Source: Scylla paramamosain | Taxonomy: Eukaryota; Arthropoda; Malacostraca; Decapoda; Portunidae | Reading direction: 5' to 3' | Length of the DNA: 64,000 nucleotides | Assembly (NCBI RefSeq): GCF_035594125.1 | Contig: NC_087158.1 | Span: 5,630,501-5,694,500, forward strand | Shown here: positions 31,850 through 44,895 of the stretch, piece by piece | Numbering within the stretch: position 1 is the first letter of the stretch | How the letters are laid out: every line of letters begins with the position of its first letter | Translations under genes and position numbers: made by a program | Notes under the pieces: generated by a model | What the model was told of the DNA's origin: nothing | What the model saw: only the letters and a program-made list of their open reading frames with translations | The model's database searches: none

Positions 31850-33815
31850 TTTCCACCTATCATCCCCATCCATAAATGTGTATTTTTCTCTTACTGTTCC
31901 CAAATGCCTCAGCACTAACAGCTTGATTACTACGTCCGTTCCAATCATCTACTACTGTATTTGAGAACCAATTTCTTCCTGTCTCCTTTTTGAACATCAA
32001 GTTTTCTGGCTTGAACCCGTTTTTCTTGTTTTATGATATTTACAGATTCTAAGAATTTTCCTCATGTTCCCTTTATTATAACCCATATACCACTAAAAGA
32101 CTTCTATTAGGTCCACTCTTAACCTACGTCTCTTTAAAGAATGTAAATTTAACAGCTTGAATATTGCTTCGTAAGGAATACTCCTCATCCCCTGAATCCT
32201 TTTAGTCATTTTTCTTTGTGCTGATTCTAATAGACCTTTATCCTTCCTGTGATGTTTTGACCAGAATTGGACAGCGTAGTCTAAATGAAGTCTGACCAGC
32301 GCCAAATGTAACTTTAATATTGCTTCGGGAGTTTTACTTTTAGCACTCCTGAAAATGAATCATAATACACTATTTGTTTTGTTTCTGGCCTCTTTCCATT
32401 ACTTTCTTAGATGGAGTTCAGATATAACCTTAAATCTCAAATCTTTTACTTACCCTGAACCTACCAGAACTTGGTTGTTCATTGCGTAACTACTGTGTGG
32501 GTTTCTTCTACTTACGCTAAGTGCTTTGCATTTGTTGACATAAAACTGCATTTGCCATCTGTCCGTCCATTCGTTCGACCTATTCAAATCTGACTGCTAG
32601 GCGATGGTATGCGATTCTGACCTAACTAATCTACATTTTCTCGTGTCATCCACAAATTTACTAACAACACTACTAATTCCACTATCCAAGCCACTGACAT
32701 ATATTACAAACAACATCGGCCCTAATACTAATAATCCCTTTGTCACCCAACTAATTACTTGACCCCACTCCGATTTAAAGCCGTTTATTACAACACTTTT
32801 TCGCCTGACGCTTAGCCATGACCTTATCCAATCTAAACCCCTCATCTCTCTCGTGCGCCCTAACATTTCTCAGTAGCCTCTGATTGGGTACCTTGTCAAA
32901 CGCATTACTAAAGTCCTGATATAGGATGCCATAACTATCACCATTATCTGCCGCCTTGTAAACCTTACTGTATAAACTTACCAAGTTTCTCAGGTAAGAC
33001 TCCCCATTCCAGAAGCCGTGCTGTAACTGAGTTATCAAGTTATGTTTGTCTAAATGCTCTTAAATGTTCTTCGCTATTACTGACTCCATTATTTTACATT
33101 CAACAGAAGTTAAGCTGACAGGTTAGACGTTAAAGTTTTATCTCCTTTCTTAAAACTAGGTACTATATTCGCCTGCCACCAAATTACCGATACCTCACAT
33201 GACTAAAGTGATTTCCTAAGGACAGAAACTAACAGATTACTTATAACCTTTTTCCTTTCCTTAAATACTGTGGAATATATTTCATCTGGTTCTGGTGACT
33301 TGAAGTTTTCAACTTATCTATCTCCTTTTCCACTATCTCTTTTAGTTATAGTAATATATGTCAGCTTCTCATCCTCTTCTTCTCTAAATATCTTCTCACT
33401 ATTCGGCAAATCCTGCATGTTTTCCTGGGCAAAGACAATTAGAAAATATTTGCTCACAATTTTACTAATCTCCTCTCAACAACTAATCAGGTCCCATTCT
33501 GCTGTCTTTAAGGAACTATTGTTTCTCTATTCTTCGTCTTATATGCCTGATAAAATCCCTTGAGGTCCATATTCGCTTGGCTGGCTACCTTTAATTCATA
33601 ACTATTTTTAGCTTTCCTTGTTAAACTCCTGACTTTTCTAATTCATTATATTATGGCCTTAAAACCACTTCCCTTGTCTTTAATCTCATATACACTTCTC
33701 TTTCGCCCTATGTAGTGTTTTAACCTCAGTCATCCATTTAGGATCATTCTTCTGTGATCTTTTTCTTCTGTAAGGGATGTTCCCTAACTGTCCTGAATGT
33801 AATTTATCAACGAAA
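31850..33815 (-). mobile_element. 5'-truncated CR1/jockey-like LINE fragment
   Basis: This is the only non-satellite stretch longer than a microsatellite, and it is clearly more GC-rich than its surroundings. The minus strand encodes the 3' part of a non-LTR retrotransposon ORF2, from just before the reverse-transcriptase domain to the normal C-terminus. The start is lost (5' truncation, as is usual for LINE insertions), so endonuclease and ORF1 are absent. At the 3' side, satellite resumes 10 bp after the stop, so almost no 3' UTR or tail is visible. Satellite sequence on the two sides overlaps by about 35 bp (CTCCATAAAGGGTGTTTT with a few mismatches). This could be a target-site duplication or simply a phase jump in the tandem array. 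A small hairpin (CGAAAT/ATTTCG) marks the 5' junction. Family assignment beyond CR1/jockey-like is uncertain. Confidence 0.9.
31860..33800 (-). pseudogene. Degenerate reverse transcriptase (LINE ORF2, C-terminal part)
   Basis: In minus-strand order I can read: RSQKNDPKWMTEV near 33,740; the pre-RT word FKKGDK near 33,145; VSLTSVECKIMESVIAKNI near 33,085; LITQLQHGF near 33,030; RT motif A as YQDFSNAFDKVPNQRLL near 32,910; WIRSWLS and INGFKSEWGQVIS near 32,790; motif B, eroded to WVTKGLLVLGP where this family usually has a PQG-type core; the catalytic box as FVDD near 32,660; EWTDRWQMQFYVNKCK near 32,550; and the thumb/C-terminal words YAVQFWS, LLESAQRK, LKRRRLRVDLIEVF and NWFSNTVVDDWN. The stop is at 31,860-31,862. 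Damage includes in-frame stops at 32,597-32,599, 32,093-32,095 and three between, one in NI*EHLD near 33,060, two more near 33,680, a frameshift near 32,860 (GAGAGAGATGAGG), a further frameshift near 33,120, and one missing base in an A run near 32,020. It is not functional. Confidence 0.92.
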
Positions 33816-35495
33816 TATTTATTTCGCTTCTCCATAAAGGGTGTTTTGCATGGGTTTTAGCGTTTCTGTACATAAGAACCTATAAAACACGTTTTTAGTA
33901 ATGTTGTTTTGTATTCCTTTGTAGAGTGCTTTCCATGCTTTTTAGCGTTCTGGTGTCTAACACGTTGAAAAACATTGAAAAGGCACGTTGATGATAATGT
34001 CGTTTCGTTTCCCGATAAAGGGGGTTCCAATGCATTTTGTCTTTTGGTACTTAACAATATGATAAAAGGAGTTTAAGTAAAAGTTTTCGGTAGAGTTGTT
34101 TTTCCATATAAAGTGCTAATCATGTGTTTTTGAGTCTTGGTACCTAAAAAGCTCAAAATCTCTCATAATACACGTTTCTCGTAATGTCCTTTCTTTTCTC
34201 CATGTAGGATGCTTTGCGTGTAATTTGGCATTTTTGTACTTAACAGGCACAAAAACAATCAAAATACAAGTTTTTGGTAATGTTATTCTGTTTCTCCATA
34301 AAGGTTGTTTTGCATGCGTTTCAGCGATTTTGGACGTAAGAAGGTAAAATACACTCTAAAGATACTTTCTTGGTAATGTTATTTTATATTGCCAAATAGG
34401 GTGCTTTCAATGCTTTTTAGCATTTTGATTCCTAACACTCAAGTAAACACTCAAAAGACACGTTTCCTGTAATATAGTTTTGCTTCTTCATATAGGGATC
34501 TGCATGCATTATGATGTTTTGCTACATAATGTGAAAAACGCTCAAAATAAAGGTTTTAGCTAATATTGTTCCTTTTCTCTATATAGGGTGCTATTCATGC
34601 GTTTTAGCGTTTTGGTATCTAGGAAGCTCAAAAACACTAACAAAACTTATTTCTCCTAATGTCTTTCTATTTCCCCATATAGGATGCTTCATATGTTTTT
34701 TGACGTTTTGGTACATAACAAGGTAAAAAAAAAAAAACACTAAAAACCACATTTTTGGTGATGTTCTGTTTCTCCATTAAGAGATATAAGATATATTCAA
34801 TTTTCATTCAGGCGGTTTAGTGTTTGGTACCTAAGAGACTCAAAACACTGATAATGCACGTTTCTCGTAATGTCCTATCGTTTCCACATACAGGGTGCTT
34901 TACATGCATTTTTAAGTTGATGTACGTAACTGAAAAAAGACTGAATAAGACTCAAAATACACGTTTTTGGTAAGGTTTTTCTATTTGGTAGGGTTATTCG
35001 TGTTTGTTGCACGTGTTTTAGCGTTTTGGAACGTAAAAAGTTTAAAACACTTAAAAGACATGCTTTTAAAAATGTTATTTTGCATTTCTATATAAAGTGC
35101 TTTCCATGCTATTTAGCGTTTTCGTGCCTAACACGCTTGAAAACACATAAAAACACATTTCTTACATTGTTGTTTTATTTTCTCGTATAGCGAGCAAGCA
35201 TTATGGTGTTTTGCTACCTGACAATGTGAAAAAAAAAAACATTCAAATTACACGATTTTGGTAATGTTTTTCTCTTTCTCCATACAGTGTGTTTCTCATT
35301 TATTTTAGCATTTTGGCACCTAAGAAGCTGAAAAAAAACTCATAATACACGTTTTTTGTCATGTCCTTTCATTTCCTCATATAGGCTCATTTTGGTGCTT
35401 TGGTACCTAACAGGGTGTTTACATGTATTTTGACATTTTTGTTCGTAAGAAGCTAAAAAAAAACATTCTAAAGAGACGTTTTAGTAGTTTTTTAT
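33816..35495 (-). repeat. SF5-1 satellite array, B orientation, beyond the LINE
   Basis: Reverse-orientation 96 bp monomers resume at CGCTTCTCCATAAAGGGTG and continue (CATGCTTTTTAGCG with CTAACACG for type e, CATTTTGGCATTT for b, ATTCATGCGTTTTAGCG for c) at the SF5-1 spacing. There is a slightly disordered patch near 34,780-34,810. The block ends where an SF12 island in A orientation begins. No gene is supported. Confidence 0.86.
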
Positions 35496-36362
35496 CCCAA
35501 AAACGCTAAAACGGATGCAAACCAACCAATATGAAAAAAAATAGAATAACATTACCAGAAAAGTATATTTTGTGTGTTTTTGAGCTTGTTACATAAAAAA
35601 AAACGCAAAAAAGGATGCAAAGCACTGTATATTAGGAAAAAAGACATAACGAGAAACGTGTATAATGAGTATTTTATAGTTTCACCAGAATCACAAGGCA
35701 AAAAACGCAAAAACTCGTCTGTGTGGAGGTTTCTAAGATACCAAAATGCTGAAACTCATGAATAACACTATTAATCAAGAAACAGAGCAACCTTACTAAA
35801 TGCGTGTATTTTGAGTGATTTTTTTACATTCTTAGTTACCAAAACCCCAAATTCCATGCGAAACTAGCTTTATGTGAGAAAAAAAATGACATTACCAGAA
35901 AAGTATCTTTTTTTTTTGTTTTTGAGCGTGTTAGGCAATAAAGCACTTAAAAGCAGGGCAATCACATTACATGGGAATAAAAACAACTTTTACGAAGAAC
36001 TTGCCTCTTAGTGTTTTTGACAAGCATTTAGTAAGGTTGTTCTGTTTCTCAGTTAAGAGTGTTATTCATGAGTTTCAGCATTTTGGTATCTAGGAAACTT
36101 CTCCATATACACGAGTTTTTGCGTTTTTTGCCTTTTTTTTTTTGAACTATAAAACATTCATTATACACTTTTCAAGCAATGTCCCTTTGTTTCCCAATAT
36201 AGAGTGCTTTGTATCAATTTTTGCGTTTTTTTGTAGGTAACAAGCTCAAAAAAACTCAAAATATACATTTTTGGTGATGTTTTCTCCTTGATATTGGTTG
36301 TTTTTCATCAGTTTTAACGTTTTTCTACGTAAAACACTGAGAAGACACGTTTTCAGTAACAT
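35496..36362. repeat. SF12 island with internal inversion, copy of 50.4-51.3 kb
   Basis: A-orientation SF12 monomers 1-6 (GGATGCAAACCAACCAATATG to about 36,022) are followed directly by B-orientation monomers 4-1 (TTAAGAGTGTTATTCATGAG to GTTTTCAGTAA, 36,023-36,362). The same arrangement, with the same private words (CACTGTATATT, AAGACATAACGAG, ACTCGTCTGTGTGGAGG), is at about 50,440-51,300. Copies differ by scattered substitutions and homopolymer changes. This island separates SF5-1 (left) from SF5-2 (right). Confidence 0.9.
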
Positions 36363-38137
36363 TATCAACAACGTGTCTTTTAAGAAATCTTAAGCTTCTT
36401 ACGTACCAAAACGCTGAAAAATATGTAAAACACCCTTTAAGGTGAAACAAAACTATATTAAGAAAAACGTGTGTTTTGAGTGTTTTTGAGCTATTTAGGT
36501 AACAAACGCCAAAATGCATCCAAAGTATCCGTTACTGGGAAACGAAACGATATTAACAAAATACGTGTGTTATAAGTGTTTTTCAACATTATTGATACCA
36601 AAACACTAAATTACGTGAATCACTCTCTATATGGAAAAATAGAACAACATTACCAGAAACGTGTATTGTCAGTGTTTTCTCCATGTTACGTACTAAAACG
36701 TCAAATGCAGACAAGCACCCTATATGACAAAAAAAAAAAAAAAAAGTTTACTAAAATGGTGTATTATGAGTTGTTATTAAGATTGTTAGGTACCAAAACG
36801 CCAAAATGCACGCAAATTACCCTATATGTGAATAGCAAACAACAATACCAAAAGCATCTTTTCAGTAGTTAACAACCCTCCAAAATATATACAAATCACC
36901 CTATCCGGGGTTAGAAAACGACAAAAGAAAGGGTGTTTTTTGAGGATATTAGGCACCAAACGGTAAAAAGGAAGAAAAAAATTCACTATAAAATATCAAA
37001 ACCGTGTATTTTGTGTGTTTTTTTTTTAAGCTTCTTACCTACCAGAACGCTAAAACACGTGTTAAATACCGTTTAGAGAGAAAATGAACAACATTACCAA
37101 AAACGTATGATATGTTTGTTTTCCAGATTGTTAGGTTTAGGTATTAAAACGCCAAAATGAATGATTTGATATGTCTAAAGGAAACAATATTAACAGAAAC
37201 GTGTATTATGAGCGTTTTTTTTTTTTTAGCTTCTTATGTACCAAAACGCTAAAACATATGAATAGGAATCTATATGGAGAAACAAAACAACATTATAACT
37301 ATGTTAAGTGCCAAAACGCCAAAATGCATACAAAACACCCTACATAGAGAAATCAGAACATTATCTAAAATGTGTATTATAAGTGTTTTGAGCTTGTTAT
37401 TTACCAAAACGCTAAAAGTGCATACAAAAAAATCCTTCATGGAAAAGGAAAAAAATGCAAAAAAAAAAAAAGACCATATTGAGTGTTGTTGAGCTTCTTA
37501 GCTCTCAAAACTGCAAAATGAATGAAATCACCATTTTAGAAGCCGAACGAGATTACCAAAAACAACTCTTTTTGAGTGTTTTTTTTTTTAAATCTTATGT
37601 ACAAAAACGCTCTATATTGGAAAAGCAAACAATATAACCAAAAACATGTATTTTAGTGTTTTTCAGCTTCTTCTTTTATAGAAAAACAGAAAACATTCTA
37701 TAAAACGTGTTTATTGAGTGTTTTTGAGCTTCTTATCTACCAAAACTGCAAAATGCATGCAAAGCACGGAGCAACATTACCAGAAAGATATTTTTTGAGT
37801 GTTTTTGAGCTTCTTATGTACCAAAACGCTAAACCGCGTGGAAAACACGTCTTATGAGGATACATTACAAAAAAAAAAAAATGTGATTTGAGCGTTTTCC
37901 AGCTTGTTAGAAACAAAAACGTGAAATTCAATGGAAATATCACGGTATTGGATAATAAAGGATATTTAAAGAGTATTATGAGTATTTTCAGCTTCTTAGG
38001 TAAAAAAAAAACGCTAAAAAACGTCAATAACACACCATATCTAAAAACAGAACAACATTAGCAAAAACCTCTTTTATATGTTTTTGAGCTTCTTAGGTGC
38101 TAAATCACCAAAGTGCATGCAAAGCATCCTGTATGTA

Positions 38138-38140
<3 letters not shown>

Positions 38141-38234
<94 letters not shown>
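38141..38234. repeat. (AT)n microsatellite, about 94 bp
   Basis: A pure AT tract between CATCCTGTATGTAAAA and TGAAAAAATGTGTCGAGTG. It sits at the CCCTATATGGG position of an A-orientation monomer. Confidence 0.97.
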
Positions 38235-38236
<2 letters not shown>

Positions 38237-40030
38237 AAAAAATGTGTCGAGTGTTTTTTAAAATGCATGCAGAGCGCCTATATGAAGTAACGAAACGACA
38301 TTTCCAAAAACGTGTCATCGAGGTGTTTTTTTTTTTTTTTTAGGGTATTAGGCACCAAAACGCTAAAAAAAAAAAGCATGGAAAATACCCTATATAGGAA
38401 AATGAAACAACTTCAACAAAATCGTGTCCTTTGTGTGCTTTTGAGCTTCTTACGTAACAAAACGATAACTAAACTAAACAAAAACTTGTGTTTGAGTGTT
38501 TTTGAGCTTGTGAGATAACTAATCGCCAAAATCCATGCAAAGTTTCAGATAGGAAAAGAAAAGATATTAACGCTGTTTTTTCAGCTTCTTATGTAACGAA
38601 ACGCTAAAACACGTAAATAGCATTCTATATGAAGAAACAGAACATCATTACGAAAAACGTGTATTATGGGTGCTTTTCCCCATGTTAGGGACCAAAACGC
38701 CAAAATACATATAAAGCACCCTATATGAAGAAACAGAAGGACATGATCACAAACATGTATTATGAATATTTTTGAGTTTGTTAGTTATCAAAACGGAAAA
38801 GTACATGCAAAGCACCCTATAGAAGAAGAAAAAAAAAATATTACCAAAACATATCTTTTGAGTGTTTTTCAGCTTCGTACGTACCGAAACTCTAAAAAAG
38901 ATTGAAAACGCACTTTATAAAGAAATAGAACATTAAAAAAAACGTGTGTTTTAAGTGTTTTAAAGTTAGGTACCAGAACGACAGAATGCATGTAGAATAC
39001 CTTGTCTGGAGTAACTAAAAGAGTTATGGCACGTTACCTGCAACGTGCCATTTGGAAATTTTCGAGCAAATTAGGCAACAAAAAGCTAAAAAGCATGGAA
39101 ATAGCTCTATATGAGAAAATAAAACAATATTGTCAAAAACCTTTTTTTTGTGTGCTTTTGAGAGTACAAAACATTAAAATGTGAGCAAAGAAACATTCAT
39201 GGGAAACTTTAGCAAAAAATTCTTATCTCAGTCTTTTAACTTGTTAGGTACCCATATTGCCCCATAAACCCCATATTGCATGCAAAGGACCCTATTTGAG
39301 GAAACGAAATGATATTAAAAGAAACGTGTATTATGAGTGTTTTTATTTTTTTTATGTACCAAAACACTAAAACACGTGAATATTACTTTATATGAGGAAA
39401 AAAAAAACATTAACAAAACCAGTAGCAAAACATCAAAAACTTGTCATTTAGGTGTTTTGAGCATATTAGGCAGCAAAACACTTACAAAGCAAGGAAAACA
39501 CCCTATATGGGAAAACGAGATAACCTTAACAAAATCGAGTGTTTTTGAGCTTCTTACGTACCAAAACGATAAAAGATGTTCGAAACAATATTAGCAAAAA
39601 CGTATGTTCAGAGATTTTTTTTTTAGCTTGTTAGGTAATAAAACGCCAAAATGTATGCAAATTACTCTATATAGGTAAATGAAACGATATTAACATAAAG
39701 GTGTATTATGTCTTTTTCAGCTTCATAGATACCAAAAGTCTAAAACACGTAAATAATACTATATTTGCAGAAACAAAACAACATTACCAAAAGCGTACTT
39801 TATGAGTTTTTTCCCCATGATAGGTACCAAAACGTCTAAAAGCATAGTGAACACCATACATAAAGAAACAGACCAACATTACGAAAAACTTATATACTGA
39901 GTGTTTTTGAGCTTGTTAGATACAAAAAAAAAACAAAGTGCATGCAAGACAACCTGTATAGGAAAAAACAATAAATATTAACAAAAACTTGTCTTTTGAG
40001 TGTTTTTCAGTTTCTTACGTACTAAAACTC

Positions 40031-40742
<712 letters not shown>

Positions 40743-42236
40743 CAGAAATACATTACCAAAAACGTATATTATAAGTGTTTTTGAGCTTCTTAGGTAATAA
40801 AATACTGAAACACGTGATTAGTGTTTTCTTTGTCCATATAGAGTGTTTTCCATACTTTTTAGCGCTTAGATTAAAAATATACTGAAAAACATCCAAATGA
40901 CACGTTTGTGATGATGTTCCGTTATCCCAAACAGGGTGGTTTGCATGCAGTTTTTGATTTTGCTATATAACAAGATGAAAAACACTTAAAACACACGTTT
41001 TTAATAATGTCGTCCTGTTTCTTCATATATGCTTTATATGCGTTTTGCCGATTTGGTATGTAACATAGGGATAAACACTCATAATACACATTTTTGGCAA
41101 AGTTGTTCTGTTTCTTAATGCAGACAGGTATTCACAATTTTTAGCATTTTGGCACATAAGCTGAAAAAAGCTCATAATACTTGTTTTCGTTAATATCGTT
41201 TAATTTCTAAATATCATGTGATTTGCATGCATTTTTGCATGCATACTCAAAACACCCGTTATTGGTTATGCTATTCTGTTTCTCCATAAAGGGTATTTTG
41301 CAAACGTTTTAGGGTTTTGGTGCATTAGAAGCTCAAAAAAAAAAAAAAAAAATCAAGACACATTTTGATAATGTTTTGTTTTCCCATGTATAGTGTTTTC
41401 TATGCTTTTTTTTTTAGCGTTTTTTGTGCCTAATATGGTCAAAAACACCCATATGACACGTTTTTGGTAATATAGTCTCGTTCTCCAAATTAGCGTGCTT
41501 TGCAAGCATTTTAGCGTTTTGATACTAACAAGCTGGGAAACACTTGAAAGATACGTTTTTGGTAAGGCTGTTCTGTTTCTCTATGATGGATGTTTTACAT
41601 ACGTTTTTGTACCTAAGAAGCTGAAAGCATTAAAAACACACGTTTTAGGTAATGTTTTATTTCTTTTCCCATATAGGATGCTTTGCATGCACTTTGACGT
41701 TTTGGTACCTAAGAAATTCGAAAACACTTATAATATACGTTTTTGGTAAGGTTGTTGTAATTCTTTTTATAGGGTGCATTGTTTGCATTTTGGCGTTTTG
41801 GAATAACTGGAAAACTCTCATAATACACGTTTTATGTAATGCTGCTTCCCCATATAGAGTGTTTTGGGGTTTTGGTATCATAATACACATTTCTGTTAGA
41901 ATCGTTTCGTTTTTCCCAAATCGGGCCCTTTGCATGGATTTTGGCGTTTTGTTATTTAAGAACCTCAAAACAATTAAAACACACTTTTTTTGCTAATGTT
42001 GCATTAATGCATTTTAGCGTTTGATGGTTAATACGCTCAAAAAACACTTCAATTACACGTTGTTACCCAAATAGAGTGGTTTGCATGCATATTAACGTTT
42101 TGTTATTTAATAAGCTGAAAAATCTTAAAGTACACGCTTTTGTAAAAAAAAAAAATTCTCATAAAGGATGTTTTTAAAGCGTTTTAGCGCTTTAGTACGT
42201 AAGATAAAAACAAAACAAAAAACATTAAAAAACATG

Positions 42237-42263
42237 TTTATATTTATTTATTTATTTATTTAT
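42237..42263. repeat. (TTTA)n short tandem repeat
   Basis: About six tetranucleotide copies followed by a T run, within B-orientation SF5-2. Similar (AAAT)n tracts are at 16,711-16,731 and 45,879-45,906, in A orientation. Confidence 0.9.
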
Positions 42264-43420
42264 TTTTTTTACATATAAGGTGCTTTGCATATAAAAACAC
42301 TGAAAAGACACTATTTTAGAAATGCTGTTCTCTTTTCCCATATAAAATGCCTTGCATGAACAGTTGCGTTTTCGTACCTAAGAAAATAACACGTTTTTCT
42401 TAGTGTTTTTCTATTTCTCCATACAGATTACTATTCATATGTTTTATCGGTTTGTTACCTAAGAAGGTGGAAAATACTTATAAAACAAAATTCTGTTAAT
42501 ATCGTTTCGTTTCCCCATATCGGGATATTTGCATGCATTTTTGCGTTTTGGTACCTATTAAGCTGGAAAACACTTATGTTATGGGTAAAGTTTCCCCATA
42601 AAGGATATTTTGCCCGCGTTTTATTGTTTTGGTACGTACTCGTAAGAAGCTGAAAAATACTCAAAAGTCACGTTTATTTTAATGTTTTCTTTTTCCCAAA
42701 TAGTGTTTTATATACTATTCTGCGTTTTGTTGCCTAATACGCTCAAAAACACCCTAATGACACGTTTCTGGTAAAATCCTTTCGTTATCCCAAATAGGGT
42801 GTTTTGCAATCATTTTGGAGTTTTGGTAAATACCAAGCAAGAAAAAACTCGAAACACATGTTTTTGATCATGTTGTTCTGATTCTCCATAAAGGGTGTTT
42901 CCCATACGTTTTAGCGTTTTGGTACGTAAGAAGCTAAGAAGGAAAAAAAAAAAAACACTTATAAGACATGTTTTTAACAATGTTCTCTTCTTTTCCCATA
43001 TCGGTTGCTTTGCATGCACTTTGGAATTTGTGGTACCTAACAAGATCAAAAACATTCATGATACACGTATTTGGTAATCTTTTTTTTTTTTCATAGAGTT
43101 CTTTGCATGTATTTCGTCGTTTTGGTACGCAATATGGGGAAAACTCATAATAAACGTTTTTGGTATTGTTATTCGGTTTCCCCATATAGACTGATATTCA
43201 CAAGTTTTAGCCTTTTGGCACATAAAAAGCTGAATAAAGCTTCTAGCGTTCTAGCTTTTTCCTACATAAGCTGTAAAACAATCATAAAACACTTTTGTGT
43301 TAATATCGTTTCGCTTCCCAATATCAGTTAATTTGCATGCATTTTGGCGGTGTTACCTAACAAGCTCAAAACTTTCAAAACTTCCGTTTTTAGTAATGTG
43401 ATTCTTTTTCCTCATACAGG

Positions 43421-43507
43421 GTATTTTGCACGCGTTTTAACTCTTTGGTACGTAAGAGGCTCAAAAAGCCTCTTACGTACCAAAAAGTTAAAACGCGTGC
43501 AAAATAC
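43421..43507. repeat. 87 bp foldback (41 bp arms, 5 bp loop)
   Basis: The left arm (43,421-43,461) starts GTATTTTGCACGCG and ends GTACGTAAGAGGCT. The loop is CAAAA (43,462-43,466). The right arm (43,467-43,507) is its reverse complement with one mismatch in 41 (CTCTTTGG opposite CCAAAAAG). The surrounding array is B orientation on both sides, so a 41 bp piece of monomer has been copied back on itself without a lasting orientation switch. It could form a stable hairpin. Confidence 0.96.
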
Positions 43508-44895
43508 CTCAAAAGACACTTAAAAGACACTTTTATAATAATGCCCTTTAGTGTTTTGGTACCTAACAACCTCAAAAATACTCCATACACATTTTTTGGT
43601 AATGTTGCTTTGTTTTTTTCATATAAGGTGCTTTGTATGCATTTTTCCATTTTGGTACATAATATGAGGAAAAACACTCATAATAAAAGCTTTGGTAATG
43701 TTCTATTTCTCTATATAGAGTGCTATTCACGTATTTAAGCATGTTGGTACATAAAAAGATGAAAAATACTCATAATAGAAGTTTCTGTTAATATCCTTTT
43801 GTTTACCAATGTCCGGTGATTTTCATGCATTTTGGTGTTTTGTTACCTAACATGCTCTAAAAAATCTCAAAGTACACTTCTTTGCTAATGTTTTTTTTCT
43901 GTTTCTCCATGAAGAGTGTTTTGTATGCGTTTCAGTGTTTTGGTAAGTACGAAGCTGAGAGATACTCAAAACAAATTTTTTGTAATGTTTGCTTTTCCCA
44001 TACAGGATGCTCCGCATGCACTTCAGCATTTTGATACCTAACAAGATCAAAATTATTGTTAATACACATTTTTGGTAATGTTGTTTTATTTCTTCATATA
44101 GGGTGCTTTGCATGAACTTTACCGTTTTGGTACCTTACAAACTCAAAAATATTCATAATACACGTTATTGGTAATATTGTTCTGTTTTTCCATATACTGT
44201 GCTATTCACGTGTTTTACCATTTTCTTACCTATGAAGTTCAAAAACACTTATAATACATATTTATGTAATATCGTTTCGTTTCTCAGTATGTATTGCATT
44301 TATTTTGGCGTTCTCGTACCTAAAAGGCTCAAAACTTTCAATACACACGTTTTTGATAATGCTGTTCTGTTTCTTCATAAATGGTGTTATCCATGCGTTT
44401 TAGCACGTTTGGTACGTAAGAAACTCAAAAAAGTTTCAAAAGACACATTTTTAATAATGTTTTCTTTTCCCAAATGGAGTGTTCTCCAATTATAAGTGTT
44501 TTTAAGTTCCTTAAGAACCAAAAAACTAAAACCCACAAATAACACTCTTTATAAAGAAAAAAGAAATAAATATATAAAAAAAAACGGCAAATTTTTTTTT
44601 TTTTTTTATTCATCTTCAAAGGTACCGAGATGCCAAAATTCTGGGAAAATTCTGGCCAATTATGTGATAAAAGAATATTATCAAAAAAGTTAATTTTAGC
44701 TTTTTTTTTGGAATGTTATGTACCAAACTCTAAAGTGAATGCAAAGCCACCTGCATGAGGAAATTAAACGACTTTACGAGAAACCTTACTTTTGAGTGTT
44801 TTTTCAGTATGTTAGGCACCAAAACGATAATAATATGAAAGTCACTAAATATGGGAATCCAAAACAAAATTACTGAAAACGTGTCTTTTCCTCGT

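Larger units (their letters stand above)
40821..44487 (-). repeat. SF5-2 satellite array, B orientation
   Basis: Reverse-orientation SF5-2 units. The monomer with TTTTGGTACATAATATGAGG recurs near 43,125, 43,660 and 44,140. Spacing is about 480-535 bp, and the longer gap contains the 87 bp foldback at 43,421-43,507. A (TTTA)n run lies near 42,237-42,263. Local oddities include a repeated GCATGCATTTTTGCATGCAT near 41,227. The block ends at TTTCCCAAATGGAGTGTTC, where A-orientation SF12 begins in monomer 9. No gene is supported. Confidence 0.86.

Noticed and set aside
33270..33563. 97-codon plus-strand frame over the LINE
   Set aside because: It is antisense to the degenerate reverse transcriptase and shows no independent domain.
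31850..33815. Active retrotransposon
   Set aside because: Multiple stops, at least three frameshifts, an eroded motif B, and missing endonuclease and ORF1 rule out activity.
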